From Nitrospira sp. (GTDB lineage Bacteria > Nitrospirota > Nitrospiria > Nitrospirales > Nitrospiraceae): a stretch of DNA of 37,016 bases. The notes beneath the pieces were generated by a model. It worked only from the letters and a program-made list of their open reading frames with translations. It was not told where the DNA came from and made no database searches. The stretch lies in NCBI GenBank assembly GCA_005116775.1, contig SWDN01000005.1, positions 16,349 through 53,364 on the forward strand. The letters are read 5' to 3'. Position 1 is the stretch's first letter, and the number at the start of each line of letters is the position of its first letter. Of this stretch, positions 7,981 to 16,134 are shown one piece after another. Made by a program: the position numbers and the translations under genes.

Positions 7981-8239
7981 CCAGGATACCGAGTTCCTGA
8001 ATCGCCTGAAGGCTCGCGCTGATTTGTTGCAGACCCAGTATGTAGAGGTGTCCAACGGTGCTGCCTCCTCCATATTCAGCCTGAGCGCTGGCTTTTTTAA
8101 TGTCCTCCTTCGTACGAGATAAGACGGCTTTGGCCTGTTGGATCGACGTCAGCTTAGAGTTAAGCTGAGGAATGAGGCGATTGGCCTCTGATAACGTGAA
8201 TGTTCGCTCGTGTTGTCCCTGTTCGTCGTCGTGCGACAT
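7878..8239 (-). pseudogene. DUF2203-family protein, 3' end missing
   Basis: The product starts MSHDDEQGQHERTFTLSEAN at 8239, preceded by GAGGAGAC. It matches the DUF2203 pattern: a TFTLSEANRLIPQL opening, a long helical stretch, then VKDLDLGLCDFPHL, VVYLCWKLGE and EVRWWHD. Family members continue with about ten residues ending in a GFAGRQP-like tail. Here the match stops right after WWHD, at about 7880, and the frame runs on to 7787 through the antisense of the protease. Its function is unknown in the family. The break coincides with the break in the convergent protease, so both genes lost their 3' ends at one point. Confidence 0.75.
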
Positions 8240-8292
8240 CGTATGTCTCCTCGAAGCCCTCTCATTTAGCACACCACTCTTTTGTGCTGCAA

Positions 8293-8306
8293 CCGATAGC
8301 TATCGG
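8293..8306. repeat. Perfect 14-bp palindrome CCGATAGCTATCGG
   Basis: The sequence is its own reverse complement over 14 bases. It lies about 55 bases upstream of the DUF2203 start and about 90 bases upstream of the rho promoter, where an operator for either could sit. There is no T tract next to it. Confidence 0.5.
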
Positions 8307-8394
8307 AACAGGTTGTTCTGCGGTTCATGAGGGGACTTCTTGGGCTGGACTGATTCGACGCGAAGGAGGCGCTGTGAAAAAAAAGATATCCCTG

Positions 8395-8423
8395 TTGACA
8401 CAGAAGAGTGCTCGCGTTATGAT
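8395..8423 (+). promoter_or_regulatory. Near-consensus sigma-70 promoter for rho
   Basis: A perfect -35 TTGACA (8395-8400) is followed after exactly 17 bases by TATGAT (8418-8423). Transcription would start near 8430, leaving a leader of roughly 340 nucleotides before the rho start codon. Confidence 0.75.
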
Positions 8424-8767
8424 TTGCGGGTTCATTCAGCTCGGTTCGCAATAATCCCCACACCTATAAGACTTCCGGGGCACATCTCGAAACAAGCCGC
8501 AATAGCTCAAGGGACAGAGGCGAGTCAGCGACGCATGAGTTCCGGCGCGCAACAATCATTCGCAACCATGAGACAGAGTCGTACACGAGTAGCGACGCGC
8601 AAAAATTGGCCAGTTCCTCACGGGTTATCCTCTTGTAGCCGATAGACACGATACAATCATCAACGCATTACCAATACGTTCCTATTCAGTTCGTGGACAA
8701 TTTCCCATGGTTCACCATGTGCGATCGCTGCCGGTAACGATGCAGCTAAGGGCTTGAGAGGATATTC

Positions 8768-10039
8768 ATGGCACAAACGAAGGGGGAGGTTATGCATCTG
8801 GCGGAGTTGAAGCAGAAGTCCATTGCTGATCTCAATGAGGTGGCACGGGATCTGAAGATCGATGGCGCACCCAATCTGCGGAAGCAGGAATTAATTTTTG
8901 CGATTCTGCAGGCGCAGACCGCAAATAATGGTGTGGTCTTCGGCGAAGGTGTGCTCGAAACGCTTCCTGATGGGTTTGGGTTTCTGCGCGCACCCGATTC
9001 GAACTATCTCCCCGGTCCCGACGACATCTATATCTCGCCCTCTCAAATCCGACGATTCAATTTGCGCACCGGCGACATTGTATCTGGGCAGATACGTCCG
9101 CCGAAGGAAAGTGAACGGTATTTTGCGTTGCTCAAGGTCGAAAAGGTCAATTACGAAGACCCCGAAGTCTCTCGCGACAAAATTCTCTTCGATAACCTGA
9201 CGCCGCTGTATCCTGAAGAACGTCTGGTTCTTGAGTTCGACCGTGAAGAATATTGTACCCGCGTGATGGATCTCACGACCCCGATCGGTAAAGGCCAGCG
9301 CGGATTGATCGTCGCGGCTCCTCGAACCGGAAAAACGATGTTGCTGCAGGCTATCGCCCGGGCTATTCTTAAAAATCACAAGGAAGTGACCTTAATTGTG
9401 CTGCTCATCGATGAGCGGCCGGAAGAAGTCACCGACTGGCAGCGGCAGGTAAAGGCCGAAGTCATCAGCTCCACCTTCGATGAGCCGGCCCAGCGCCATG
9501 CTCAAGTGGCTGAAATGGTGCTCGAAAAGGCCAAGCGGTTGGTTGAACATAAGAAAGATGTCGTGGTGCTGCTGGATAGCATTACTCGCTTGGCTCGCGC
9601 ATACAATACGATTGCGCCTCCAAGCGGTAAGGTATTGTCGGGAGGGTTGGATTCAAATGCCCTTCAACGGCCGAAACGGTTCTTTGGAGCGGCTCGTAAC
9701 ATTGAAAACGGCGGCAGTCTCACCATTATGGCGACCGCGCTTGTCGACACCGGCAGCCGGATGGACGATGTGATTTTTGAGGAGTTCAAAGGGACCGGCA
9801 ACATGGAAGTCCATCTTGATCGCCGTCTGGCCGACAAGCGGCTCTTCCCGGCCATTGATATTGCCCAATCCGGGACGAGAAAAGAAGAGTTGTTGGTAGA
9901 CAAGGATCGTCTCAATAAGATGTGGATTCTGCGCAAAGTACTCAGTCCGCTTGGCACGATGGAAGCCATGGAGTTTCTGATGGACAAGCTGCATGGCACC
10001 AAGACCAACCAGGAGTTTCTGCAGTCGATGAATCGATAG
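8768..10039 (+). CDS. rho: Transcription termination factor Rho
   Basis: Rho is the hexameric RNA-dependent ATPase that ends transcription. The 423-aa product is full length. It has the N-terminal helical domain (about 10-50), the cold-shock RNA-binding domain (about 55-125, [13 protein letters not shown]) and the RecA-like ATPase with Walker A AAPRTGKT (183-190), Walker [17 protein letters not shown], and the RNA-contacting region [11 protein letters not shown]. The start at 8768 has GAGAGG nearby. A second ATG at 8792 ([11 protein letters not shown]) matches the usual family start and follows an AGGGGGAGG, although that is only two bases away, so either could be used. A 340-base leader precedes it. 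Confidence 0.97.
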   Translation: MAQTKGEVMHLAELKQKSIADLNEVARDLKIDGAPNLRKQELIFAILQAQTANNGVVFGEGVLETLPDGFGFLRAPDSNYLPGPDDIYISPSQIRRFNLRTGDIVSGQIRPPKESERYFALLKVEKVNYEDPEVSRDKILFDNLTPLYPEERLVLEFDREEYCTRVMDLTTPIGKGQRGLIVAAPRTGKTMLLQAIARAILKNHKEVTLIVLLIDERPEEVTDWQRQVKAEVISSTFDEPAQRHAQVAEMVLEKAKRLVEHKKDVVVLLDSITRLARAYNTIAPPSGKVLSGGLDSNALQRPKRFFGAARNIENGGSLTIMATALVDTGSRMDDVIFEEFKGTGNMEVHLDRRLADKRLFPAIDIAQSGTRKEELLVDKDRLNKMWILRKVLSPLGTMEAMEFLMDKLHGTKTNQEFLQSMNR

Positions 10040-10100
10040 CATCCGGCTTGTATCTGGCCGCTGAGACAGGGTACAGTGGCGGGTCTTCGAATAGGCGAAG

Positions 10101-10111
10101 GCTGATATATT
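10101..10111 (+). promoter_or_regulatory. Candidate extended -10 promoter for rpmE
   Basis: TG (10103-10104), one base, then TATATT (10106-10111) forms an extended -10 box 24 bases upstream of rpmE. A small hairpin (CTTCG/CGAAG, 10085-10100) lies just before it. Confidence 0.35.
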
Positions 10112-10134
10112 GTGATGTCGGGGGAGTGTGAATT

Positions 10135-10341
10135 ATGAAGAAGGGTATCCATCCCGTGTATCGGGAAGTGGCCGTGCATTGTGCGTGCGGCAATAAATAT
10201 AAGACCAGATCGACGGGCGGAGATATCAATGTCGATATCTGTTCAAACTGCCATCCCTTTTTCACAGGGACTCAGAAGATCATCGATACCGAAGGTCGTG
10301 TCGAACGGTTCAAAAAGAAGTACGCGAAGAAAGACAAGTAG
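10135..10341 (+). CDS. rpmE: 50S ribosomal protein L31
   Basis: This 68-aa protein of the large ribosomal subunit starts [16 protein letters not shown]. It is the zinc-binding type, with Cys residues in VHCACGN and [11 protein letters not shown] supplying the ligands, so it is probably the form used when zinc is plentiful. A GGGGGAG stands at a good distance upstream of the ATG. It lies between rho and prfA, a common arrangement of translation genes. Confidence 0.97.
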   Translation: MKKGIHPVYREVAVHCACGNKYKTRSTGGDINVDICSNCHPFFTGTQKIIDTEGRVERFKKKYAKKDK

Positions 10342-10360
10342 ATCGAGAGAGTTCATACGA

Positions 10361-10400
10361 GGGACCCTGCTTCGCTGAGGGTCAGGGTCTCTTCGTTTTT
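10361..10400 (+). terminator. Hairpin with short T tract between rpmE and prfA
   Basis: GACCCTG (10363-10369) can pair with CAGGGTC (10383-10389), extended at the base by one or two more pairs. CTTCG and five T residues (10396-10400) follow. The T tract is set back from the stem, so this may be a weak or partial terminator that lowers transcription into prfA. Confidence 0.45.
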
Positions 10401-10441
10401 GTGCGGCAGGGGCTGAGCGCGAATCAGAGGGAAGCGGGGCC

Positions 10442-11518
10442 ATGGAAGCAGTCTTGCTAAAAAAGTGGGAAGTGCTGGCCACTCGATACGATGAGTTGAC
10501 GAATCAGCTCATGGATCCATCCATGATGAGTCAACCTTCGCAGTTGCACAAGGTGAATAAAGAGCGAACGGATATCGAGCCGGCGGCCAAGCTTCTCGCC
10601 ACTTATCGAGACAACGCGCGGCAGCTAGAGGAAGCTGCTCAAATCCTTGCAGACCCCACGGCCGGAGTTGAATTACACAAGATGGCAATGGAGGAAAGCT
10701 CCACGCTCGAACAGCAGCAGCACGAGATCGAACAGCAGGCCCAAGAGCTGCTTATTCCCAAGGACCCGCGAGACGAGAAGAGTCTGCTCCTTGAAGTCCG
10801 TGCTGGGACAGGCGGAGACGAGGCGGCGCTCTTTGCCGGAGACTTGTTCCGCATGTACAGCAAATACGCAGAGATCAAAGGGTTCAAGGTGGATATGGTC
10901 GAAGCCACGGAAACCACAGGTGGAGGCTACAAGGGAGTCGTTGCACTGATCGAAGGCAAGGGCGCCTATAGCCATTTCAAATTCGAGGCTGGGGTTCACC
11001 GAGTTCAGCGTGTCCCCGTCACTGAGGCCAGTGGCCGGATTCACACGTCGACCGTTACAGTTGCCGTCATGCCTGAAGTGGACGAGGTGGACGTGCACAT
11101 CGATCCCATGGATCTCCGTATCGACACATTCTGTTCATCCGGCGCCGGAGGCCAGAGCGTCAATACGACAAAGTCGGCGGTGCGGATCACCCATATTCCG
11201 ACCGGTGTGGTGGTGAGCTGTCAGGACGAACGGTCGCAGCTGAAGAATCGCACCAAGGCGATGAGAACCCTGCGGGCCAGAATCGTCGAGGCGGAGCGGG
11301 AGAGGCAGGATGCGGAAATCGCGCAGAATCGTAAGGCTCAGGTGGGCACGGGCGAGCGAAGCGAAAAGATTCGCACCTACAATTTTCCCCAAAATCGTGT
11401 AACAGATCATCGCGTCGGCGTGACCTTGCATAAGTTGGAACAGGTGCTCGAGGGCGACCTCGGTGAATTTGTTCAGGCCTTGAAGGCACAACGTCAGCAA
11501 GAAGTGAGTGCAGCGTAA
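10442..11518 (+). CDS. prfA: Peptide chain release factor 1
   Basis: This class I release factor reads UAA and UAG stop codons. The 358-aa product is full length. The GGQ motif that triggers peptide release is at 236-238 (SGAGGQSVNTTKSAVR). The anticodon-like tripeptide is PVT at 192-194 (RVPVTEASGRIHTS), the RF1-type P-x-T rather than the SPF of RF2. The Gln of GGQ is the normal target of PrmC, whose gene follows directly and overlaps or abuts this one. That is the standard pairing. Confidence 0.97.
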   Translation: MEAVLLKKWEVLATRYDELTNQLMDPSMMSQPSQLHKVNKERTDIEPAAKLLATYRDNARQLEEAAQILADPTAGVELHKMAMEESSTLEQQQHEIEQQAQELLIPKDPRDEKSLLLEVRAGTGGDEAALFAGDLFRMYSKYAEIKGFKVDMVEATETTGGGYKGVVALIEGKGAYSHFKFEAGVHRVQRVPVTEASGRIHTSTVTVAVMPEVDEVDVHIDPMDLRIDTFCSSGAGGQSVNTTKSAVRITHIPTGVVVSCQDERSQLKNRTKAMRTLRARIVEAERERQDAEIAQNRKAQVGTGERSEKIRTYNFPQNRVTDHRVGVTLHKLEQVLEGDLGEFVQALKAQRQQEVSAA

Positions 11519-11519
11519 C

Positions 11520-12425
11520 ATGGATGCGGTTGCCCCCATTCCACAGTCAACAGGCCAGGCGACGCTCGGTGAGGTGATCACCGAGGCGCGACGGCTATTG
11601 GAACAGGCTGGTATCGAGAGCGCAGCGCAGGAAGCGTTGTGGATTGTGGAGCATGTGCTCCGGCTTCCTGTCCATCATGTGCTTACCAATCGAGACCGAG
11701 TACTGTCACGTACCGAACTCACAGCCACGCGAGGGCTGCTTGAGCGGCGAGTTGGTCGTGAGCCCTTACAATATATTCTGGGGACCCAGGAGTTTTGCGG
11801 GTTGGAGTTTCACGTCGATCCGGCGGTGCTTATCCCGAGGCCGGAAACAGAGTTGCTGGTGGAATATGTCGCACAACGGATTTCTGCCGAGCGAGAAGCC
11901 ACCATTGTCGATGTGTGCACGGGGTCTGGGTGTATTGCCGTGGCGCTTGCGCGCCTGAGACCTCGTGCGCACATGATCGCGACGGACCTATCGAACCTCT
12001 CGCTCAACGTCGCCAGGCAGAATGCCATTCGTCATGCGGTTGGTGAGCGGATCACATGGCTGGAAGGTAACTTGTTGGGAGCATTGGCGGGACAGGAGCT
12101 GGAAGGGCAGGTCGACGTCATTGTCTCAAATCCTCCCTATATTGCGCAGGCAGAGTGGGCGACGCTCCAGCCGGAGGTCCGGCTGTTTGAGCCGCGCGGC
12201 GCGCTGGTGGCAGGGCCTCAGGGGACGGAGTTGCACGAGCGGTTGCTGCAAGAGGCTGGTCGATACCTCTCTCCCGCCGGCGTAGTGATTATGGAAATCG
12301 GCGCCGGTCAGGCTCCGGCAATGCGCCAGATTATCGAGCGGATGGCAAAGTATCGACTCCACCGGCTGATCTACGACGAAGCGGGGCTTGAGCGTGTGGT
12401 GATTATCGAGCGAGCAGGCAGGTAG
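11520..12425 (+). CDS. prmC: Release-factor glutamine N5-methyltransferase
   Basis: PrmC methylates the Gln of the GGQ motif in release factors using S-adenosylmethionine. The 301-aa product has the N-terminal helical domain (about 1-95), then AVLIPRPETE (102-111), the SAM-binding VDVCTGSGCIAVAL (about 130-143) and the catalytic NPPY (204-207). The ATG at 11520 lies two bases after the prfA stop. A GTG at 11508 is possible but lies inside prfA. The arrangement prfA-prmC fits substrate and enzyme. Confidence 0.95.
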   Translation: MDAVAPIPQSTGQATLGEVITEARRLLEQAGIESAAQEALWIVEHVLRLPVHHVLTNRDRVLSRTELTATRGLLERRVGREPLQYILGTQEFCGLEFHVDPAVLIPRPETELLVEYVAQRISAEREATIVDVCTGSGCIAVALARLRPRAHMIATDLSNLSLNVARQNAIRHAVGERITWLEGNLLGALAGQELEGQVDVIVSNPPYIAQAEWATLQPEVRLFEPRGALVAGPQGTELHERLLQEAGRYLSPAGVVIMEIGAGQAPAMRQIIERMAKYRLHRLIYDEAGLERVVIIERAGR

Positions 12426-12434
12426 GGGTAGACG

Positions 12435-12995
12435 ATGGATCGCACAGTCATCACAGGCGGGACGCCGCTTCGAGGAGAAGTCCAGATCAGTGGGGCCAAG
12501 AATGCCGCGTTGCCGATCTTAGCCTCCACGATTCTTGGCGGCGGCGAATGCGTCATTACCAATGTGCCTCGCGTGGTGGACGTCGTCACCATGGGAAAGT
12601 TGTTAGGCATTTTGGGCGCGAAGGTTCAATTCGAGGAAAATCGCGCAGTCATCAACGCCGCGGTGATCACGTCAACCCAGGCTCCGTACGATCTCGTGAA
12701 GACCATGAGAGCCTCCGTTCTGGTGCTAGGGCCTCTATTGGCGCGATGGGGAGAAGCGACGGTGTCGATGCCCGGCGGTTGCGCAATCGGGTCTCGGCCC
12801 GTCAATCTCCATCTTGCCGGGTTGGCGAAAATGGGTGCAGACGTGTCGATGGAACATGGGTATATTCGTGCCAAAGCGAAGCGACTAAGAGGCGCGCAGA
12901 TCTATTGCGATACGCCGACAGTCACGGGAACAGAAAATTTAATGATGGCTGCAGTACTTGCAGATGGCACAACAATCTTAGAAGACCTATGTTGA
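12435..12995 (+). pseudogene. murA: UDP-GlcNAc 1-carboxyvinyltransferase MurA, truncated
   Basis: MurA performs the first committed step of peptidoglycan synthesis. The frame matches the family from residue 1 to about 183: K22 and N23 in SGAKNAALP, the fosfomycin-target Cys at 116 in SMPGGCAIGSRP, and GTENLMMAAVLADGTTILE. Family members then continue with N-A-A-x-E-P-E and more than 200 further residues. Here the homology stops at about 12983, and the frame reads D-L-C and a stop. The following bases encode the interior of HisG in another frame. MurA is normally essential, so this break is hard to accept as biological unless another copy exists. Confidence 0.9.
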
Positions 12996-13521
12996 ATATG
13001 GCGCAGCGGATGTCGGGATTGTCGGGAAAGACGTCTTGATGGAGCAGGACAGCGACGTCTACGAGCCATTGGATTTAGGGATTGGAGCGTGTAGAATCGC
13101 CGTCGCTGCGCTCAAGGGACAAGCCTCACGCGACCGGCTGTCCTCGAAAATTCGGGTGGCCACCAAGTATCCGAAGATCACCGAGCGGTATTTCAATCAG
13201 CGCGGCGTGTCGGTCGAAATTGTCAAGTTGTACGGCTCGATCGAATTGGCGCCGTTGGTTGGTCTGGCTGATCGGATCGTGGATCTAGTCGAGACAGGCA
13301 ATACCCTCAAGGCACATGATCTTGTCGAGGTGGAGTGCATCGCACAATCCACGGCTAGGTTGATCGTCAATCGGGCGAGTTTGAAGCTGAAGCATACAGT
13401 GGTTACGGAATTGATCAAAAAGCTCCGAGTCGTCACGAACACATCAACGGGGCCTCGGACCGTTGCTTCGCGCAAGTCTTTGCAAGGGGTACGTCGAACC
13501 GCCAAACGGACGCGCACATGA
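12985..13521 (+). pseudogene. hisG: ATP phosphoribosyltransferase HisG (short form), 5' end missing
   Basis: HisG begins histidine synthesis by joining ATP and PRPP. The sequence from 12985 reads TYVEYGAADVGIVGKDVL and continues to the normal end with DLGIGACRIAVA, KIRVATKYPKIT, VKLYGSIELAPLVGLAD and VECIAQSTARLIVNRAS. These are hallmarks of the short HisG form, which needs HisZ. Roughly the first 50-60 residues are missing. An ATG at 13036 lies in frame but falls in mid-domain and is not a genuine start. The frame upstream belongs to murA. The stop overlaps the hisD start as ATGA. Confidence 0.9.
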
Positions 13522-14624
13522 AGATTGTCGCCTCCACCGAGCGAGCCTTCCTCTCCGCCCTCAAGAGAGTCACGTCGCGTGGTCGCGTCCAAGGGGCTGC
13601 CGTCGAAAAGACAGTCAAGTCGATTCTGCAAGCCGTGGAACGGGGCGGCGATAAAGCCGTCCTCCGCTATACGAAACAATTCGACCGTGTTTCCATGAAG
13701 GATACAGGGTTGCGGGTGACCTCCGAGGAGATTAAACAAGCCTATTTCCACATCCGGAAAGACGAGGGCGATGCGCTCCGATTTGCAGCCCAGCGGATCA
13801 CGTCGTTTCACGAACGCCAACGCATCAAGACCTGGATGTATCAGGATAACCAGGCGACGCTGGGTCAGGTGGTGACACCGGTCGATGCCGTGGGAGTGTA
13901 TGTGCCGGGAGGAAAAGCCGTATACCCCTCATCGGTCTTAATGTGCGCGATTCCGGCCAAAGTTGCAGGCGTGTCCCGTGTGGTGATGTGCACACCGCCG
14001 CAAAAAGGTCCGATCAATCCGTATTTACTGGTTGCAGCCGACATTGCCGGCGTGACGGAGATCTATCGAGTCGGAGGCGTGCAAGCGATCGGAGCGATGG
14101 CCTATGGAACCAAGACCATCCAGCGCGTCGATAAAATCGTGGGCCCCGGCAATATTTATGTCGCGACGGCGAAGCGGCTTCTCTATGGCACAGTCGGGAT
14201 CGACATGGTGGCAGGCCCCAGCGAACTGCTTGTTGTCGCGGACGGCGATGCCAAGCCGGCGCATGTTGCAGCTGATCTGCTCTGCGAGGCGGAGCATGAC
14301 GAGGATGCGCAGGTCTATCTCGTGACCACATCGGCCCAGTTGGCAAAGGATGTGGTGCGCCTCATCGACAGCCAGTTGAAAGGGTTGCAACGGGAAAAGA
14401 TCGCGGCGAAGTCCATCGCGCGCCATTCAGTGGCCTTCGTGGTCGCCACGATGGACGAAGCCATCAATGTGGCCAACCAGATTGCCCCAGAGCACTTGAC
14501 CCTCTCAGTCGATGAGCCGTTCGACTATCTGGAGAAAGTCCGTCACGCGGGAGCGCTCTTTTTAGGCCGATACACTCCCCCATCGGTTGCGGATTATGTT
14601 GCCGGCCCCGGCCGCAGCGAGTGA
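13518..14624 (+). pseudogene. hisD: Histidinol dehydrogenase HisD, 3' end missing
   Basis: HisD oxidises histidinol to histidine in two steps using NAD and zinc. Residues 1 to about 363 match the family: VYVPGGKAVYPSSVLM, VGPGNIYVATAKR, IDMVAGPSELLV, DLLCEAEHD and the catalytic pair in APEHL (E325, H326). The match ends in SVADYVAGPG, which should continue with N-H-V-L-P-T-G-G and about 65 more residues including a zinc-binding His. Instead it reads R-S-E and stops. The residue before A-E-H, usually the zinc ligand Gln, is Glu here (CEAEHD), a possible second oddity. HisB, expected next, is absent. Confidence 0.9.
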
Positions 14625-14707
14625 AGGCCCGAGGCGTACCCTCTGGGGTACGTTGAGGGTCTGAACGATGCGAGAACGCGGCTGGCGGGCTTTTTCAGCA
14701 TCCTGCC
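14613..14707. repeat. Structured intergenic element, possible dispersed repeat
   Basis: This stretch lies between the hisD break and hisH. It contains GTACCC-TCTG-GGGTAC (14638-14653), a six-base-pair stem, followed by a segment ending GGCTTTTTCAGCATCCTGC. The texture is that of an intergenic repeat. From memory, very similar sequence recurs in Nitrospira genomes, but I cannot verify that here and found no second copy in this window. Confidence 0.4.
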
Positions 14708-14718
14708 AGAAGGTGGAT

Positions 14719-15330
14719 ATGATCGCCATTATCGATTACGGCATGGGCAATCTCCGCAGTGTCTCCAAGGCCTTTGAGGCGGTGGGACATCAGGCGGTGG
14801 TCACGCGTGATCCGCGTGTAATTGCGAATGCGAGTCATGTCGTTCTGCCAGGTGTCGGAGCCTTTGGCGAGTGCATGGCGAATGTTGAGCGCTATGGGTT
14901 GGCGGAACCGATTCGCGCAACAATTCAATCGGGAAAACCATTTCTGGGAATCTGTTTGGGGCTCCAACTATTGTTTACGGAGAGTGAGGAGTTCGGCACT
15001 CACAAAGGACTCGGTATCATTCCTGGTAGGGTCAGACGGTTTGAAATCGATCCGGCGTTGAAAGTTCCTCACATGGGATGGAATCAGGTCAATGTTCAGC
15101 GGCCTTGCCCGTTGTTCGAGGGGATTGCGACGGGCAATCATTGGTATTTTGTGCATTCGTATTTTGTCGATCCGGTTGACCGGCAGATCGCTGCGACAAC
15201 GACGACGTACGGCATTCCGTTTGTTTCAAGTATCTGGAGGGACAATGTGGTGGCCTGTCAGTTCCATCCTGAAAAGAGCCAGGCCGTTGGGTTACAGTTG
15301 ATCAAAAACTTTGGGGCCTGGCATGCATAG
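14719..15330 (+). CDS. hisH: Imidazole glycerol phosphate synthase, glutaminase subunit HisH
   Basis: HisH releases ammonia from glutamine and passes it to HisF. The product is 203 aa. The class I amidotransferase triad is visible: nucleophile C79 in FLGICLGLQLLF, and His and Glu in CQFHPEKS near the C-terminus. The oxyanion region LPGVGAFG is also present. The ATG at 14719 (MIAIIDYGMGN) fits the family start and has AGAAGG five bases upstream. The frame is open further upstream but lies in the intergenic element. Confidence 0.96.
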   Translation: MIAIIDYGMGNLRSVSKAFEAVGHQAVVTRDPRVIANASHVVLPGVGAFGECMANVERYGLAEPIRATIQSGKPFLGICLGLQLLFTESEEFGTHKGLGIIPGRVRRFEIDPALKVPHMGWNQVNVQRPCPLFEGIATGNHWYFVHSYFVDPVDRQIAATTTTYGIPFVSSIWRDNVVACQFHPEKSQAVGLQLIKNFGAWHA

Positions 15331-15360
15331 CCATCAGGGTTAGGCGTGAGGGGTGAGGTC

Positions 15361-16116
15361 ATGACAATGAGAAGCAAGCGAACAGCCGCGTTTGGTCGGA
15401 CACTGTACAGGTTCATGCTGATGGTTGTCGTGCTGGCCGTTATCGGCTGTAGTGGGTCGAAAGTGACCACGAAATTGTCCGCGGAATTGCCACGCTATCA
15501 GATTCGTACCATTGCATTGTTGCCGTTCACGACGCTCGATACGCCGCAGGTGCGGGATCTTGTCGATCGTAGCTTCTCAGTGCCGTTAGGAGTTCAACGA
15601 TCCGATATGGCGATGTCGGCGCCGCTCAGTACTGAGCATTCGCTCAGTCAAACGGTCATAGTGCCGAGGGGAGCTGGAGATATCGTCACACAGTTACTCT
15701 GGAGCCGGTTGAAGACGAGACAGGGAATCACTGTGCTTTCGCCGGGCGAGGCAACGATCATATTGGACACGTCGGCCTCAAAACATTCTACTGGACAGTT
15801 GCCAGCGGTCACGGTCGCAAAACAGCTCAAAGCGGATGCCTCGTTGGTCGGCCAAGTATTGGTGTATCAAGAACGCGTCGGGGGGCGCTTCGGGGCCAGT
15901 CCGGCGGCAACAGTGGGTTTTGAGGCCAAAGTGATTGCTACTGACGGGCAAGTTTTGTGGGAAGGGAATTACTATGAGAAGCAGCGGCCGATGAATGAAG
16001 ATGTGATGGGATTCCTCCAACGGAGAGGGATGTTCGTCACAGCGGAAGAACTGGCTGCGTATGGAGTTGAGTACATGCTCCGCGAGTTTCCGTTTGGAAC
16101 AGTTGAAGAACACTGA
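15361..16116 (+). CDS. Envelope lipoprotein of unknown function inside the his operon
   Basis: The product is 251 aa. A hydrophobic N-terminus ends in a lipobox, VIGCSGS, so it is a predicted lipoprotein. The mature part has a beta strand IRTIALLPF, a segment GDIVTQLLWSRLK, then VTVAKQLKADASLVGQVLVY and FEAKVIATDGQVLWEGNYY. This layout resembles CsgG/GNA1162-like envelope lipoproteins, but only at the level of pattern. The ATG at 15361 follows GGGGTGAGG. It has no evident link to histidine synthesis; its place between hisH and hisA means shared transcription at most. Confidence 0.7.
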   Translation: MTMRSKRTAAFGRTLYRFMLMVVVLAVIGCSGSKVTTKLSAELPRYQIRTIALLPFTTLDTPQVRDLVDRSFSVPLGVQRSDMAMSAPLSTEHSLSQTVIVPRGAGDIVTQLLWSRLKTRQGITVLSPGEATIILDTSASKHSTGQLPAVTVAKQLKADASLVGQVLVYQERVGGRFGASPAATVGFEAKVIATDGQVLWEGNYYEKQRPMNEDVMGFLQRRGMFVTAEELAAYGVEYMLREFPFGTVEEH

Positions 16117-16134
16117 GAGAAAACAGTTTTTTGT

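Larger units (their letters stand above)
8240..8767. other. 528-base intergenic region and rho leader
   Basis: No convincing gene lies here. From left to right it holds an inverted repeat (AGCACA/TGTGCT, 8268-8288), a perfect 14-bp palindrome (8293-8306), a near-consensus promoter (8395-8423) and about 340 bases of leader before rho. A 26-codon frame (8373-8454) with a GTG start and a good AAGGAGG overlaps the promoter and looks accidental. A long leader before rho fits the known autogenous control of rho in other bacteria; no specific terminator was found by eye. Confidence 0.6.

Noticed and set aside
8373-8454. Small 26-codon gene with AAGGAGG and a GTG start
   Set aside because: It overlaps the -35 and -10 boxes of the rho promoter, and its product has no recognisable feature. 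The frame probably arises by chance.
10442-11518. Ser instead of His after GGQ in release factor 1
   Set aside because: Many bacterial RF1 proteins have Ser at this place, so it is not unusual.
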